Shown here piece by piece: positions 23,401 through 34,562 of a stretch of DNA of 64,000 nucleotides. Origin of the DNA: Bagarius yarrelli (Eukaryota; Chordata; Actinopteri; Siluriformes; Sisoridae); assembly GCA_005784505.1 (NCBI GenBank), contig VCAZ01000136.1, forward strand, positions 131,501 to 195,500, written 5' to 3'. Position 1 is the first letter of the stretch, and each line of letters starts with the position of its first letter. The translations under genes were made by a program, and so were the position numbers. The notes beneath the pieces are model-generated. The model saw only the letters and a program-made list of their open reading frames with translations. It did no database searches and was not told the origin of the DNA.

Positions 23401-24043
23401 TTCATGCACATGGACCATTTAAAAATACATTGACCAACATGAGTTTCAGTGACAAAAACTACAACTCACGTGATGTGATTAGATCAGTTATTAGGTTTTA
23501 CCTAACCCTAGTCACAGAAACTTTGGTATACCTGTTTTTTAAATCCTTTGTCTACCCCTAATGTTTGTGTGCAGAAACAGTGTTTGACACCTAGCTGGCA
23601 CATAAGATATGCAAGGTCAATAGTCCAGACGCTTTCTGTCATTTTCAGCTCACAGCAGGCTCTCTGGAACTCCTCTTCACTCACTGGATGGAGGTATCTG
23701 TAAAATATAAAAAATAAATATTATTGTACAGTGTTGAGTGATAAATCATATTGAACACATTGGTGAAAAATAACTAATTACAAATACATTTGTTACAGAT
23801 TAAGTACATTTTTATTTTTTTTCATATGTTACATTTTTATTTTTGTGTGTAAACAAATTGTGTTCCTTTTTGTAAAGCTGTGATGTCTAACTCGAGTTAG
23901 AAACCATATTTACTGTAAAGAGAAATAAACAATCCAAAACGCAAAGCAAAAATCAGAAGCGTGGTCACAGGCAACCAGGGCAGAAACACAGTCCAATTGG
24001 CAAACGGGTAAATGGTTAGTCCAAAAAGCAGAAGTCTTTTGCT

Positions 24044-24081
<38 letters not shown>

Positions 24082-25736
24082 CATTTAGCAATTTTATTAC
24101 TGTCTGACACTTAAGTCGAATTTGGTATCGTTTGATTTATTTCTATTTCTGCCTTTTGATGAAGATTTATAACAATACTTTAAGTTTTGATTTAAAAAAG
24201 TCAAAAAACCTTTAAATAATAAACATTTATAATGTTGCAGCTAAAAACAATAAATTAAATTTGCAGCCAAAGGAACACTTGCGTTTAGCATAAAGTTTTA
24301 CCAAAATACCACAGCAATAACAAACTAGACCAAATATAGAATATATAAAGAATATAATTTAAGTGAATAGAAGTAAATGGTAATAAAACAAGAACTTTAA
24401 TATATTAGTTCCTTTTGTTAAAACTGTTTGCACTGCTTTATACAAAAAGTACTGTTTTAATGAGGATATTTTAAAATTTTATATATTTATGATTTGTTCA
24501 AAACAGGAAAAACAACTAACAGCCATTTTGTGCTGAATTGAGATTATTGTTCAACAGGGTGTGACGAGATCTTGTGATCTGAACTGGTTTATTAGATACA
24601 GACATGTATTCACAACTTTTACTTCTCTCACACTCCTGCGCGCATGCACCCTCACCACTACAGCAAGCCCGGAGGGGAAAAAGGCATTCCTGCACACACA
24701 ATGAGCATAGGTCCACATTCAGTGTAGACAAATCTCAGTGATTTTAATGGGCTTAGTGTTGTGTCTCACCGAGAAAAGGGGGCGGGGGGGGCGATAAGCC
24801 TTCGTGTGAACTGATACAGTATTAGAATAATATTTACATTGTTGTTTTTGCTCATGATATTAAGTGGCTGATCGGTGGACTTTTATATAGGGAGGCTTTT
24901 TTGTTTACATTTATCATTATGTTAACATTTAAGTTATAATGTAATTGTATTTTGGTGACCAAGTTTTTTTAAAGACATTACAATCAATAAATGTTTTTGA
25001 ATTTTAAGAAAAATTCTGTGTGGAGGATAAAGGCTGGTCTTCCTGAAACACTTGCACTTTAAACAAAATTTCTCAGGAACAATTTTGATTTTGATACCTT
25101 GTGTTTGTCTGTTACAAAAAAATCTCAATAAAATCCATTCAAGTTTTTGGCTGTAAAGTGAAAAAAAAGGGGGGGAAAGGGTACAAATACTTTTTCAAGG
25201 CACCATGTCTCATCTCGTAGGTGTGGAATAAGTGTCTTGTAAGATTTCTCTTTGTAACCAAGTGAATAATTTTAAGTATTTTTATTTTAGTTTGATTAAA
25301 TCTTGACTCACTGTAACACCATCCGTGAACAGGCTAAACCGCAGTCCCAGTGATGAGACTGCCGAATCAGCGGTACATCCAATACAACGCCGTCTGTGGT
25401 ACAGAAACACGATTAATAAACATTTAACCCAACAATCATAAGCCAATTTATTTACTTATACATGTACATCGATCTATGCATATTATTGTTCCTCAGATAA
25501 AAGAGGAAATCAATGTTACCGGCGTGTCTGGGTTCTGTTTAGCAAATAAAACTGCGAATGATTCCCGTCACGTTACATTTTAGGTGAGGTGAATTTAATA
25601 TTGATAACATTAAACATCACCAGTCAGTCGGTCTGTCCGTCTGTGTGTTTGGTTTTAATTAATTAAATATAGATGTTGGTTTTCAGCTGTTTATATTTCA
25701 CTTACCATCGTTTATAGCTCCTACAGCATCAGCCAT
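20404..25736 (-). CDS. gucd1: gucd1, guanylyl cyclase domain containing 1 (six exons, complete)
   Basis: Joining 25736-25706, 25393-25312, 23697-23532, 23163-23072, 21424-21183 and 20495-20404 gives 705 nt, that is 234 codons plus TGA, close to the roughly 240 residues of the mammalian protein. Every junction has GT/AG ends and the phases agree. Conserved blocks include HWDCGLACSRMVL (N-terminal Cys motif), SVWTIDLAYLM, FCTQTLGVDKG, YCCFLPV, DYQGHFVVV, GCIFYNNPAY and the C-terminal SISNFEEAR. Despite its name the family belongs to a papain/C39-like fold; the Cys of WDCG and the His of GHF are the likely active-site pair (inference). The cellular role is poorly known. No stop or frameshift is seen, so it looks functional. 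It is divergent to bicdl1. Confidence 0.93.
21183..21424 (-). CDS. gucd1: gucd1 exon 5
   Basis: 242 nt, acceptor CTGTAG, donor GTAAGT. It encodes the core from FVSFEDIQAHLNHGHLAIVL to FYNNPAYSD, with the Cys-rich CELCSTSVKYCC and the GHF histidine. Confidence 0.95.
21425..23071. other. gucd1 intron 4
   Basis: About 1.65 kb of AT-rich sequence. I recognise no transposon or second gene in it. Confidence 0.5.
23072..23163 (-). CDS. gucd1: gucd1 exon 4
   Basis: 92 nt, acceptor TTGTAG, donor GTAACT. It encodes TFYKKHFDSEEDRVNELF and on to VVVKK, matching the family's FYRKHFD...RVN segment. Confidence 0.9.
23532..23697 (-). CDS. gucd1: gucd1 exon 3
   Basis: 166 nt, acceptor TACAG, donor GTATAC. 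It encodes the block with SVWTIDLAYLM and CTQTLGVDKG and ends in phase 0. Confidence 0.92.
24046..24078. repeat. poly(T) run in gucd1 intron 2
   Basis: An almost pure T tract of about 30 bp; on the minus strand it could be the poly(A) tail of a small retroposed fragment, but no body is recognised beside it. Confidence 0.7.
24930..25210. mobile_element. Tc1-related fragment in gucd1 intron 2
   Basis: The sequence from TTTTGGTGACCAAG through AATAAAATCCATTCAAG to TACAAATACTTTTTCAAGGC matches from memory the right end of a common fish Tc1-like family, including its TTTTTCAAGGCA terminal motif. No transposase remains. Confidence 0.5.
25312..25393 (-). CDS. gucd1: gucd1 exon 2
   Basis: 82 nt, acceptor CAG, donor GTGAGT. 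It encodes DGVVLDVPLIRQSHHWDCGL and then the ACSRMVL block, which carries the probable catalytic Cys. Confidence 0.92.
25706..25736 (-). CDS. gucd1: gucd1 exon 1 (start)
   Basis: ATG at 25736 encodes MADAVGAIND plus one base; donor GTAAG follows. The start is chosen because this is the only ATG in frame before exon 2's conserved region. The short variable N-terminus is the least certain part. Confidence 0.75.
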
Positions 25737-26540
25737 TCAGTTTCCACTCCGTTAGTTTTCCCGCGGATTCTTTATTTTAGATAACAAAATAGATTTCATG
25801 AAAAGGGAAATTAATTAAAGTAAATAATTTAGTTTAAAAATTGACTCATTAATCATAAACCCGTAGGCGATCTATTTAACTTTAACGCTGCGGTTCTTTT
25901 GCTTCTTTATGCTTTTTGGCGAGTTTCAGACAGCATTAACGCTAATATCGCCACCTACAGGATCGGAGTGTTTAAAGCCGCAGCTTCACTGATCAAACAC
26001 AGCTACAGACACACAGTATAAATCTGTAAAGCTAAAATAATACTTAAAAGATTTGCATATGATGTGAAAATGCAGAATTGTATTATTTAGTGATTTTTTT
26101 ATTTTCTACATATTTCAATCAAGCTCTTATTCTTTATTTTATGCCTTGGTATTTTACACTCAGTCTAAACACACTTCTGTGATGCTTTAATGTTGGGAAA
26201 GTTGCTGGATGGAACAGATTACAATATTTAAAATGTAGTATGAGTAAATTTTCAATAATTTTATGTAAATTGAGTAAAGTGAAGCCTGTTAAAAGGAGGT
26301 TTATTTAACTCAGTTTTATTTCTGAATGAATTTAAAGAGAGAAAAATTACAAAGTTTTAAACTCTAAACAGACTGACTCTAATTCAAGTGTGTGCACAGC
26401 GAACAAAAACCAATTGTTAATCAAATGTAGATATTATTAGTCACCATGGTAACAGCACCGACAAAAAGGTTGCATTCTGTATTTCTCCCCAGTGGAACTA
26501 AAAGAGTTTCTGTGAGCGAATGTAAGCACATGTATAGAAA
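25737..26540. other. upstream region of gucd1
   Basis: Contains the presumed gucd1 promoter (some CpG at 25755-25765 and 25880-25975) and then AT-rich DNA. No TATA box at a convincing distance and no further gene. Confidence 0.4.
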
Positions 26541-26544
26541 AAAA

Positions 26545-28075
26545 TTCAACACATCTGCAGTGGTGAGAGACGGAGACAGGTAGTCAGAGACAGACACTCA
26601 CTGTCCCCCTAACTACAAAGAGTTTATCGTACCATGCACTAAACGCCTTAACGTCAAAAAAGGGAGACTTAGGTGGAATCATCATTTGGTTTAAATCAGA
26701 ACGATCAGAATTAATTGAATTACAAAAATTAAGTAATTCACACATTTTGGTTAAAATTTGAACAGTCTAAATGATATTTACTTTTTGTACAGTTTACATC
26801 CCTCCTAGTGACTCCCCATATTACGACGAGGAGATCTTTCCCCAGCTTCGTACTGAGATCTGCAGCTTCCAGGCCCAGGGAAGTGTACTGAGTTGTGGAG
26901 ATCTAAACGCTCGCACCAGTTTTTATTACAGAACTTGAAAAGAATTTTATATTTGGACAAAATTACCTAAGAAATCCAACTAACCTTCCTCGCCAAAACT
27001 TTGATTTGAAGGTTTAAAAAAACGGAAAGGACCTGCTGCAGCTCTGTCAAAGCCTGAGTCTGTACATTATCCAGACGTTATTTGTATTATAGAATAGTGA
27101 CATCTGGATCAATCACTTAAAGTCCATTTATACACCAAATACAAACTACAAACCTGAACAAAACACCATAATTAAAAAACTAAACACATTAGAATTGTTA
27201 ATAAAAAATCCTCTAAAATCCCCTATTACAGAGGAGGAACTCTTAATAAAATTACACACTCTCGAAGCCAAAAAAGCGAGTGGATTGGACAGGATCATGA
27301 ACAAAAGAATTAAGTCATCAAGTCCAAAATTCGAATTAGCAAATCTTATATTATTTAATATGATTCTGAGTGTAGGTTATTTTCCTGAAACAAGGTCTTA
27401 TACCACCATTTTGATAAGCGGAGATAATTTTGACCCTATTAACTACAGAGGCATATGTGTGAAGAGTAATCTGGGGAAAGTTCTATGTAGCATTTTTAAT
27501 TCCAGATTTATAGACCTGCTTATGGAACTTTCTTAAGGAAAAGTCAAATTGGACTTATACCAAAACACCGCACTAGTGATCATATTTACACCCTACACAC
27601 TTTAATCAACTAGCATGTAAACAAAAACAAAATATTTGTGTTCATGACACTTATAAACTTATAAATAAACTGAAATCTCTTTTGTCTTTTGAAACAACAA
27701 AGACAACCAAAATTCTCTTTATAAACAAACAAAAAAAAAGATTTCCTTTTTTCTTTTCTTTTTTTTTTTTTATTTGTGCCCCAACCTGGTGCTACCTAAA
27801 TTGTCAGGTGTCTTGCATTCCGCTGATTAGGCGGCATGGCGGCGTTGCCCAGCAATTGTGCTTTGTTACACCTGCGGGCATGCCTATTTGAAAACTTGCC
27901 GAGTAGCTCTCCACGAGTTTGCCTGTCCATAAGTCCGCAACAATTTACATGTTTTATAGATTTTCCAAAAAGCATTCAATTAAGGTTCATCATCGAAAGT
28001 GGTGTAGGGGTAAACTCATGGAGTGAGACAGGGCTGCTGCCTGAGCCCAACATTATTTATTTAATATCTATATAG
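26545..28075 (+). mobile_element. LINE fragment (endonuclease and RT pieces), I/Jockey-like
   Basis: Plus strand: an endonuclease piece with VYIPPSDSPYYDEEIFP-like sequence at about 26800 and GDLNART near 26902. RT follows at 27195-27536: EELLIKLHTLEAKKASGLDR, LFNMILSVGYFPET and NYRGICV. Later pieces near 27945-28060 show CFIDF and a G-G-NLSPT-like remnant. A foreign repeat interrupts it at about 27765-27920. Clade assignment is uncertain. Confidence 0.65.
27765..27920 (+). repeat. dispersed repeat inserted in the LINE fragment
   Basis: The stretch with CCAACCTGGTGCTACCTAAA, CAGGTGTCTTGCATTCC and GGCATGGCGGCGTTGCCCAGC resembles 63625-63800 of this window (GTGCTACCTAAG, CAGGTGCCTTGCGTTTCC, TCATGGCCATGTTGCCTGGC). 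The class is unknown. Confidence 0.55.
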
Positions 28076-30192
28076 GGAGACCTTATGTTCCATTCCTGCT
28101 CTTTGGATACCCTTGATATCAGACCTTTGTCTTAGAAGCAGGGCCAGTGGTTCCATTGCAACTGCAAACAGAAGCGGGGATAGGGGACACCCTTGTCTTG
28201 TGCCACGCTGAAGTTCAAAATAGGTGGATATATTATTATTAGTGCGTACGGCAGCTAACCGGGATGCATATAGAAGTCTGATCCATGATACAAACTTACA
28301 GCCAAAACAAAACTTCCCCAATATGTCAAAAAGATAGCCCCACTCCACCCAGTCAAATGCTTTTTCTGCATCTAATGAGTGTGTGCCCGGGGAAGAGGGA
28401 CCATGTAGGATATTTAAAAGTCGTCTGACATTAGAGAAAGAATGACGGTTTTTAATGAAGCCTGTTTGATCAGGAGATATTATAGAGGGTAGAACCCGCT
28501 CTAAGCGGCACGCAAAGACCTTAATCAGACCTTTGGCATCTGTATTAAGAAGCGAAATAGGCCGATATGAACTGCACTCAAGCGGGCTCTTAAATAACTG
28601 CCTGACGCATGGTTGGTGGCAGAGACCTCAATGAAAGTGATTCTTTAAAGACTAATAATAATAATGGGGAAAGTTGTTCTGAGAATGTTTTAAAGAAATC
28701 TGTTGGAAAACCATCCGGCCCTGGTGACTTGCCACTTTGCATAGATCTAATTGCCAATGCTATCTCTTCGATCGTAAGGTCTTTCTCCAATTCGGCAGCC
28801 ATCTCTGGGTCTATGGAGGGAATGTGCACAGGTTTTAAGAACTCCTCTATCGAGGGAGCGTCCACAACTGGCTCAGAACTATATAGTGACTGGTAAAAAT
28901 TCTGGAAGCAGGAATTGATTTTTTGGCAATTGGTGTTTTTTAAGCCTTGCTCATCAATAATAGCAGAAATGGTTTGATTGGCAGTTCTTTGTCTCAGTTG
29001 ATGAGCAAGTATTCGGCCAGCCTTTTCTCCATGTTCGTACCCTACCTGCCGTGACTTTAAAATGAGATTCTCAGCCTGCCGTGTTGATAAAAGATCAAAC
29101 TCATAATACACTTTTCATAATAATACACTTTCTTTCACTGCTTCAGCAGAAGGTGTGCAACTATTTAGCCTGTCTAGCTTCAGTATTTCATCTGTCAATA
29201 CTTTAAGCCGAGCGGTATTGTTTTTATTTTTATTTGCACAATATGAAATTATCTGGCCACATAAATATGCCTTTAATGATTCCCATATAGTTAAAAAGGA
29301 CATACCTGGTGTTTGATTAACCTCCAGAAATAATGTAATCTCTGAGGAAATAAATTTAGTAAAAGTTTCATCCGAAAGTAAAAGAGAGTTAAATCTCCAG
29401 GGGCGATAGCTGGGCTGTGAGTGAGACATACGCATTTTCATGATTAGGGGGGCATGATCTGAAATAACTATAGCTCCATAGTCACATTCAGTAACAAGGG
29501 TAAGGAGTCTTTTGTCCAGAAAGAAATTATCTATACGGGAGTAGGTCTTATGAACAGAGGAAAAAAAGGAGTATTCTCTAGAAGTAGGATTGCGAAACCG
29601 CCACACGTCAGCCAAACCGCCACACGTCAGCTATGCCATAGGATTTCAGAAAAAGTTTAATCGTGCGTGCCGACTTGGTCAAGGAAGTCTCCTTAATTGA
29701 ACTACGATCTAGAGATGAAGAAAGTACACAATTCATGTCACCACCAAGAATAAGATGGTGTGATGACATGTTTGGTAAACGGCAGAAAAGGTTTGAAAAA
29801 AAAGCAGGGTTATCCCAATTTGGTGCATAAATATTGGCCAAGATGACCGGAAGAGAATAAAGCTGCCCCACCACCACAACATACCGTCCCAATGGGTCAG
29901 CCTCTACACTAGTCATTGTAAATGGTATGTTTTTATTAACAAGTATGGCTACCCCTCTAGCCTTCGAATGGAAATTAGAATTATACACCTGTCCCGTCCA
30001 GCTTCCCCTGAGCCGAAACTGATCAACTGTACGTAAATGGGTCTCCTGAAGGTACGCAATATCGACATTAAGTTGTCTTAAATGTGCAAACACCTTTTTG
30101 CGCTTTACTGGATGGTTAAGTGACTTAACATTCCAGGATATGAAGTTGACTGAGCGGCCATCTGCCCCTACGGTAGTGTTAGAATCAGTCAT
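28062..30192 (-). pseudogene. L1 LINE ORF2 (endonuclease, linker, part of RT), broken
   Basis: Minus strand from 30192: VNFISWNVKSLNHPVKRKKV (endonuclease N-terminus), LQETHL, ARGVAILVNK, LGGDMNCVL. A 19-bp tandem duplication near 29594-29632 shifts the frame, and the protein continues with DNFFLDKRLL and SDHAPLI. RT starts in 28590-29111 (SMQSGKSPGPDGFPTDFFKT) and resumes at 28348-28062 (RGTRQGCPLSPLLFAVAMEP). It is cut at about 28062, before the catalytic box, so the 3' half is missing. Confidence 0.85.
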
Positions 30193-30698
30193 ATTAACGG
30201 GGAGTGTTTATACATATGACACATACAAAGGACGCATGACAGTAATTGAAAAGAAAGAACAGACATCTGTAGAAATAGTTCTGGTGAATAAACAAAATTA
30301 AACAAAACTAAGAAACCCCTCCTCCCCCTCCCCCCCTTTTAACACCTAAAAAAACAAGGTGAGCACTATTCCCCTCCAAAACAAATCCACACACTATGTG
30401 TTTGTATCAGGGAACTCTGTCGAGGCAATAGCCCCGGCTCCCGCCAATCCCAATATATCAAAATAACTTAATTAGCACCTTATCCATTTATATTATAAGC
30501 TCTGGCGCATAAAAACAATACAATAAACAAACATTATATCGGCGGAACATATAATATTATATGTGCCCTTTGAAATATGGCCAAGCAACAAATATTACTA
30601 AAAGTAACTTTAACAAAATATAGCATTAATTAGCAAGAAACACAGGCAGATAGAAGGTAAAAACTTAAACCGTACTTGGATAGGACTAAGTCTTCCAG

Positions 30699-31109
30699 TT
30701 ACTTTTGAGTCCTTGTAGGAATTATGTCCTTCTTGACATACCTCATGGCTTCTTCTGCATCTGTGAATTGTTTTTCTTTGCTATTATATGAGATACGTAA
30801 TCGGGCTGGAAATAAAATTCCAAACCGCACGCCCTGACACTCACGCAACAGGTTCCGGACCTCAGTGAACTTTCCTCTGGCCTTAGCTACGCTTGCCGTG
30901 TAGTCCGGGAAAATGGCGACTGGTGCCCCGTTATGTTTTAACGGAGCTCGAGTGCACCTCAACACAATCTTGATAGTAATGAAGTTTAGCCACGATAGCG
31001 TCCATCTTCTCTGGGCTATCCTGCGGGGGTGGGGTGGCCCGTGATCGGGTGACGGTGGAGCATATTTCATTGATTTCGCCAGGGACCAGGGAATTTTTCC
31101 CCTGGGCAT
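30699..31109 (-). pseudogene. L1 LINE ORF1 C-terminal part
   Basis: Contains APVAIFPDYTASVAKARGKF and VRFGILFPARLRISYN, typical of the RNA-binding C-terminal domain of fish L1 ORF1 proteins. Its place, 500 bp upstream of ORF2 on the same strand, fits one L1 element spanning 28062-31109. The upstream coiled-coil part is absent. Confidence 0.75.
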
Positions 31110-31115
31110 CTTACA

Positions 31116-31640
31116 CTAAACAGAGTCATTGAGTCCAGAATGAAAAATGTCCTTCAAGGCAATATCATTAAACCCTGTAAGGTCACATAGTCCACAAAAT
31201 TCCTTCAAATATTCCTTAATGGAGGAATTGCCCTGACGAAGGTGGATCAGACGGTTTCCTGCTGGGTTCATTTTGGGGTGGATTATTTTGTAATTGACAC
31301 CACTAGGGAAAAGACGTACGACAAAACCCAAGGTGTAGTTTATTTACAAAATTGTCTATATACAGAAATACTAGAAAACAACAAACATAAACTAAACTAA
31401 ACTTAACTAGACTAGACTAGACTCAAACACAAACATGATCTCACCACAGTGGTACATGAACAATAATCTACAAAAGACAAGGCAAACACAAGGGCTATAA
31501 ATAGACACTAACAAAAACATGTGAGAACAGTAAACAACCAACCAATGAAAACAAGACACAAGCACAAGAACAATCACATGACAGGAAGACATAAGGATAA
31601 AATAGAAAAGAAAAAAAAACATGAACTGCCTAGGCTATCT
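31116..31640 (-). mobile_element. gypsy-type gag start with adjoining LTR-like sequence
   Basis: On the minus strand, MNPAGNRLIHLRQGNSSIKE starts at 31271 and runs to 31116, resembling a gypsy gag. Just upstream lies TGTCAATTACAAAATAATCC, like the LTR end and leader of the Sushi-like copy 1. The A-rich DNA up to about 31620, with a CTATAAATAG box near 31494, is probably its LTR. It is truncated by the L1 ORF1 side at 31110. Confidence 0.55.
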
Positions 31641-31689
31641 TTGCTTACATAACAAAACAAACATTAAACAGAAAACCAAAAACCATGAA

Positions 31690-31840
31690 TGTTAAATTGA
31701 CAAACTTTAGTCAGATGTTAGTAAACTTTGATGAGCTGTTAATAAACTTTAGTGAAAATAAAACTTTAGTGAGATGTTGATAAACTTTAGTCATGTGTTG
31801 ATAAACTTCAGTCAGATGTTGATAAACTTTAGTTAACATG
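31690..31840 (+). repeat. 21-bp minisatellite
   Basis: About six to seven imperfect copies of a unit like GATAAACTTTAGTCAGATGTT, some with deletions. No coding meaning. Confidence 0.8.
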
Positions 31841-32214
31841 TCATTTTTTAAGTGACTGAAATATGCACAATGAATGAATTTAGCAAAATAATGAATGAGA
31901 TGATATAAACACCAAGCAGAGAATGCCTGCTTCTGACCAGGTTAGGTTCACAGAGTAAATTACTCTTACAAAACAGAATTAACTTGCCCCACTTTCTTGG
32001 GTTTGAGATATCTCCTATTCTGTAGACACTTTATTGTAAAGTGACTGATCTTAACAAAAAATGTTAGAGTTCGTATGTGTCACATTTAGATTTTTGAAGG
32101 CCTTTTTAGCCTTTGGTGTTCAATCAAGCATGCTGCATGTTTGTTAATGCCCATCCCATGGATGACTTTGCATTTTTGGTGTAAACCTCCTACAATAAAA
32201 GAGGAAACTATGAA

Positions 32215-34040
32215 CGGAGCAGAGCAGCATCCAAAGAAAAAGTGAGGAGATATAAACCGTATTGCCCATCTCGCATTAATTAGAATGTGAGGTCACTGGA
32301 CAATAGGATGGCAGCGTTAGTAAGGATTAATAACATTTTTCATAAATGGAGTTTAACGTGTTTCACAGAAACCTGGCAACACAATGGCATACCGGATTTC
32401 AACATTAATATAAGAAGAAGAATATATAGAAGAAAGGAGTGTGAAAGAGAAAAGCAGGAGGACTGGCTGTTTTTTTAATAATATGTGGTGCCATCTGGGT
32501 CATGTGACTGTGAAAAAGCGTGTTTGCAACTTTAGCGGTAGGTCTTTATTCATACTACATGCCCAGATAGTTACTCATACAATACTAATCGCAGTGTATT
32601 TTAGATTTCGCCATTCGCAGACACTGTACACGCATGTGAGCTCATACACTCAGTTACTGCTATGACCTCATACACACGGACACTCTGATGTCTTGTATCT
32701 CATCTCCGGCGACTTTAATCAAGCAACCCTCATGAAAACATTTCCCACACTATGTAGACAAGACTTGTATTTAAATGTTTAGGACGTCCGCAGTTCTTTA
32801 GCCCGCCCCCGTCTATAAAGGTCATACCATAACCTGATCTATTTTCTACCAGAGTACACACCACTGTAAAAAAAGGGAGGAAATCATCTGATGAAGTCAT
32901 TGCTGCCATTCAACTACAAACTGGGAGGCACTCAGTGAGCCACATGGCAAAAAAACTGACAAACTACCAGACTGCATCACTGAATACATTAATTTCTGTG
33001 TTGACATCAGCATGCCTTTAAAAACTATCCACTGCTTCCCCAACAACAAACCCTGGGTCACCAAAGACATAAAAGCAGCACTCAACAATAAAAAAGGGCT
33101 TTCAGGTCTGGTTACCTAAAAAGCCAAAAGGACACAGAGACAGCTGTTTGTCAAAATAAGAGAGGGAAAGAGATGTACAGGAGGAAACTGGAAAAGAGTC
33201 TACAGCAAAATAACATGATGCAGGTGTGGAGACGCATGAGGACAATCACTGGCTACAAAACAGCCAGGTGATGGAGCGTAATACAGATCATGCCATTGAG
33301 CTCAATCTATTTTTCAAAAGATCTGATGCCAAGTCAGATGCAACCCTCCCCCTGCCCCACTACATATTTAACAATTTATCCCCCCTCAGAAAGTGCTCAC
33401 CATTCCAGATGAAAACGGTCCAAAAATACTGAAGACTGTGAGGCTTACATTCTTTGCCTTCTCAGATACTTTTAATACCACCAAGTCCAGGAATGTTTAC
33501 ACTAATCTGGTTTTGTGGATCATGGACTACCTCACCAGGCGTCCCTGAACTGAACAGAACTGTGTGTCCGACATCATGATCTGCAGCCCTAGTGCTCCAC
33601 AGAGAACATTTTTTTGTCCTTTCTTTTCTTCATTCAGTCCTTTCCTTATTACCCTATATACATCAGATTTCAGATACCACTCTGAATCCTGCCACCTTTA
33701 GAAATTCTGGGACGACTCTATGATTGATGGATGTTTTCGGGGAGGTAACACCTCGGAATATCAGACAGCAGTGGACAACTCTGTCACCTGATGTGATCTC
33801 AACCACCTATAGCTCAATGTCAGGAAAACAAAGGAACTGGTAGTGGACCAGAAAATCCAGTACTCCAGTCTCTCCTCTGTCTGTCTACGGTGAGAAAGTT
33901 GAGATTGTCTTCGCATCCACTACACAGTGTGCTGGCTGCTAAAAAGAGAACATGGTCTCTTCTGAGTCTGATCTCGACCAAGTGTTAAACTGAACGCTTT
34001 AGGAGATCCTTCAGCCCTAAAGCAACCAAACTTTACAATT
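32215..34040 (+). mobile_element. LINE fragment (L2/Rex1-like), endonuclease to RT, decayed
   Basis: Plus strand: NVRSLDNRMAALVRI at about 32278, CFTETWQHNGIPDFN near 32365, NNMWCHLGHVTVKKRVC near 32480 (endonuclease). Then a linker (AIELNLFFKRSDAK, 33296), a heavily decayed RT (33460-33800) and a C-terminal region to about 34000. Many stops. Confidence 0.65.
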
Positions 34041-34394
34041 CAACTCTTTAAATGCTGTGACATTTTTATTTTTTATGTGCAATTGCTTCAAGTACAAAAA
34101 TCAATTAATCAAACTTTGGGGGCTTTTATACAAATCACAACTTTCGTTCTTCCGTTTGTACAGGATCTTTATTTATGTTATTTATTTTTGTTACTGTTTC
34201 TTGCTACTTGTTTGTTTGTTCATTTTTCTTCTATTATTAGATTCTTCGTTCTTTCTATCTTTCCCCTTTCATTAGAGCAATTGTAACATTTTAAATCTTG
34301 AATTTAAAAAATTTGTCCAACATTCATGAATTAGAAATGATAAATTTGAATTATTTTTGTTTTCTCATTTTGGCACCTTAAGGCCATGTAGAAC

Positions 34395-34562
34395 CAATCA
34401 GTGACATAACTGTGGGGAAGTGGTAGTTTAGTGCTCAAGGTCTTGAACTGCTAATTGGAAGATCGGACTTCGATTACCAGCACCACCAAGCTTGTTGTAT
34501 AAAAGACAAAATGTAAGTTGCTCTGGACGAGGACACCTTTTAAATGCCAGAAATGTAAATGT
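34395..34562 (+). mobile_element. tRNA-derived SINE
   Basis: The 5' part has A-box-like (GTGGTAGTTTAGTGCTCAAG) and B-box-like (GACTTCGATTACC) elements of a tRNA-derived promoter. The 3' part has GTAAGTTGCTCTGGACGAGG and ends in AAATGTAAATGTAAA. An inverted relative of its tail lies at 60540-60690. Confidence 0.65.
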
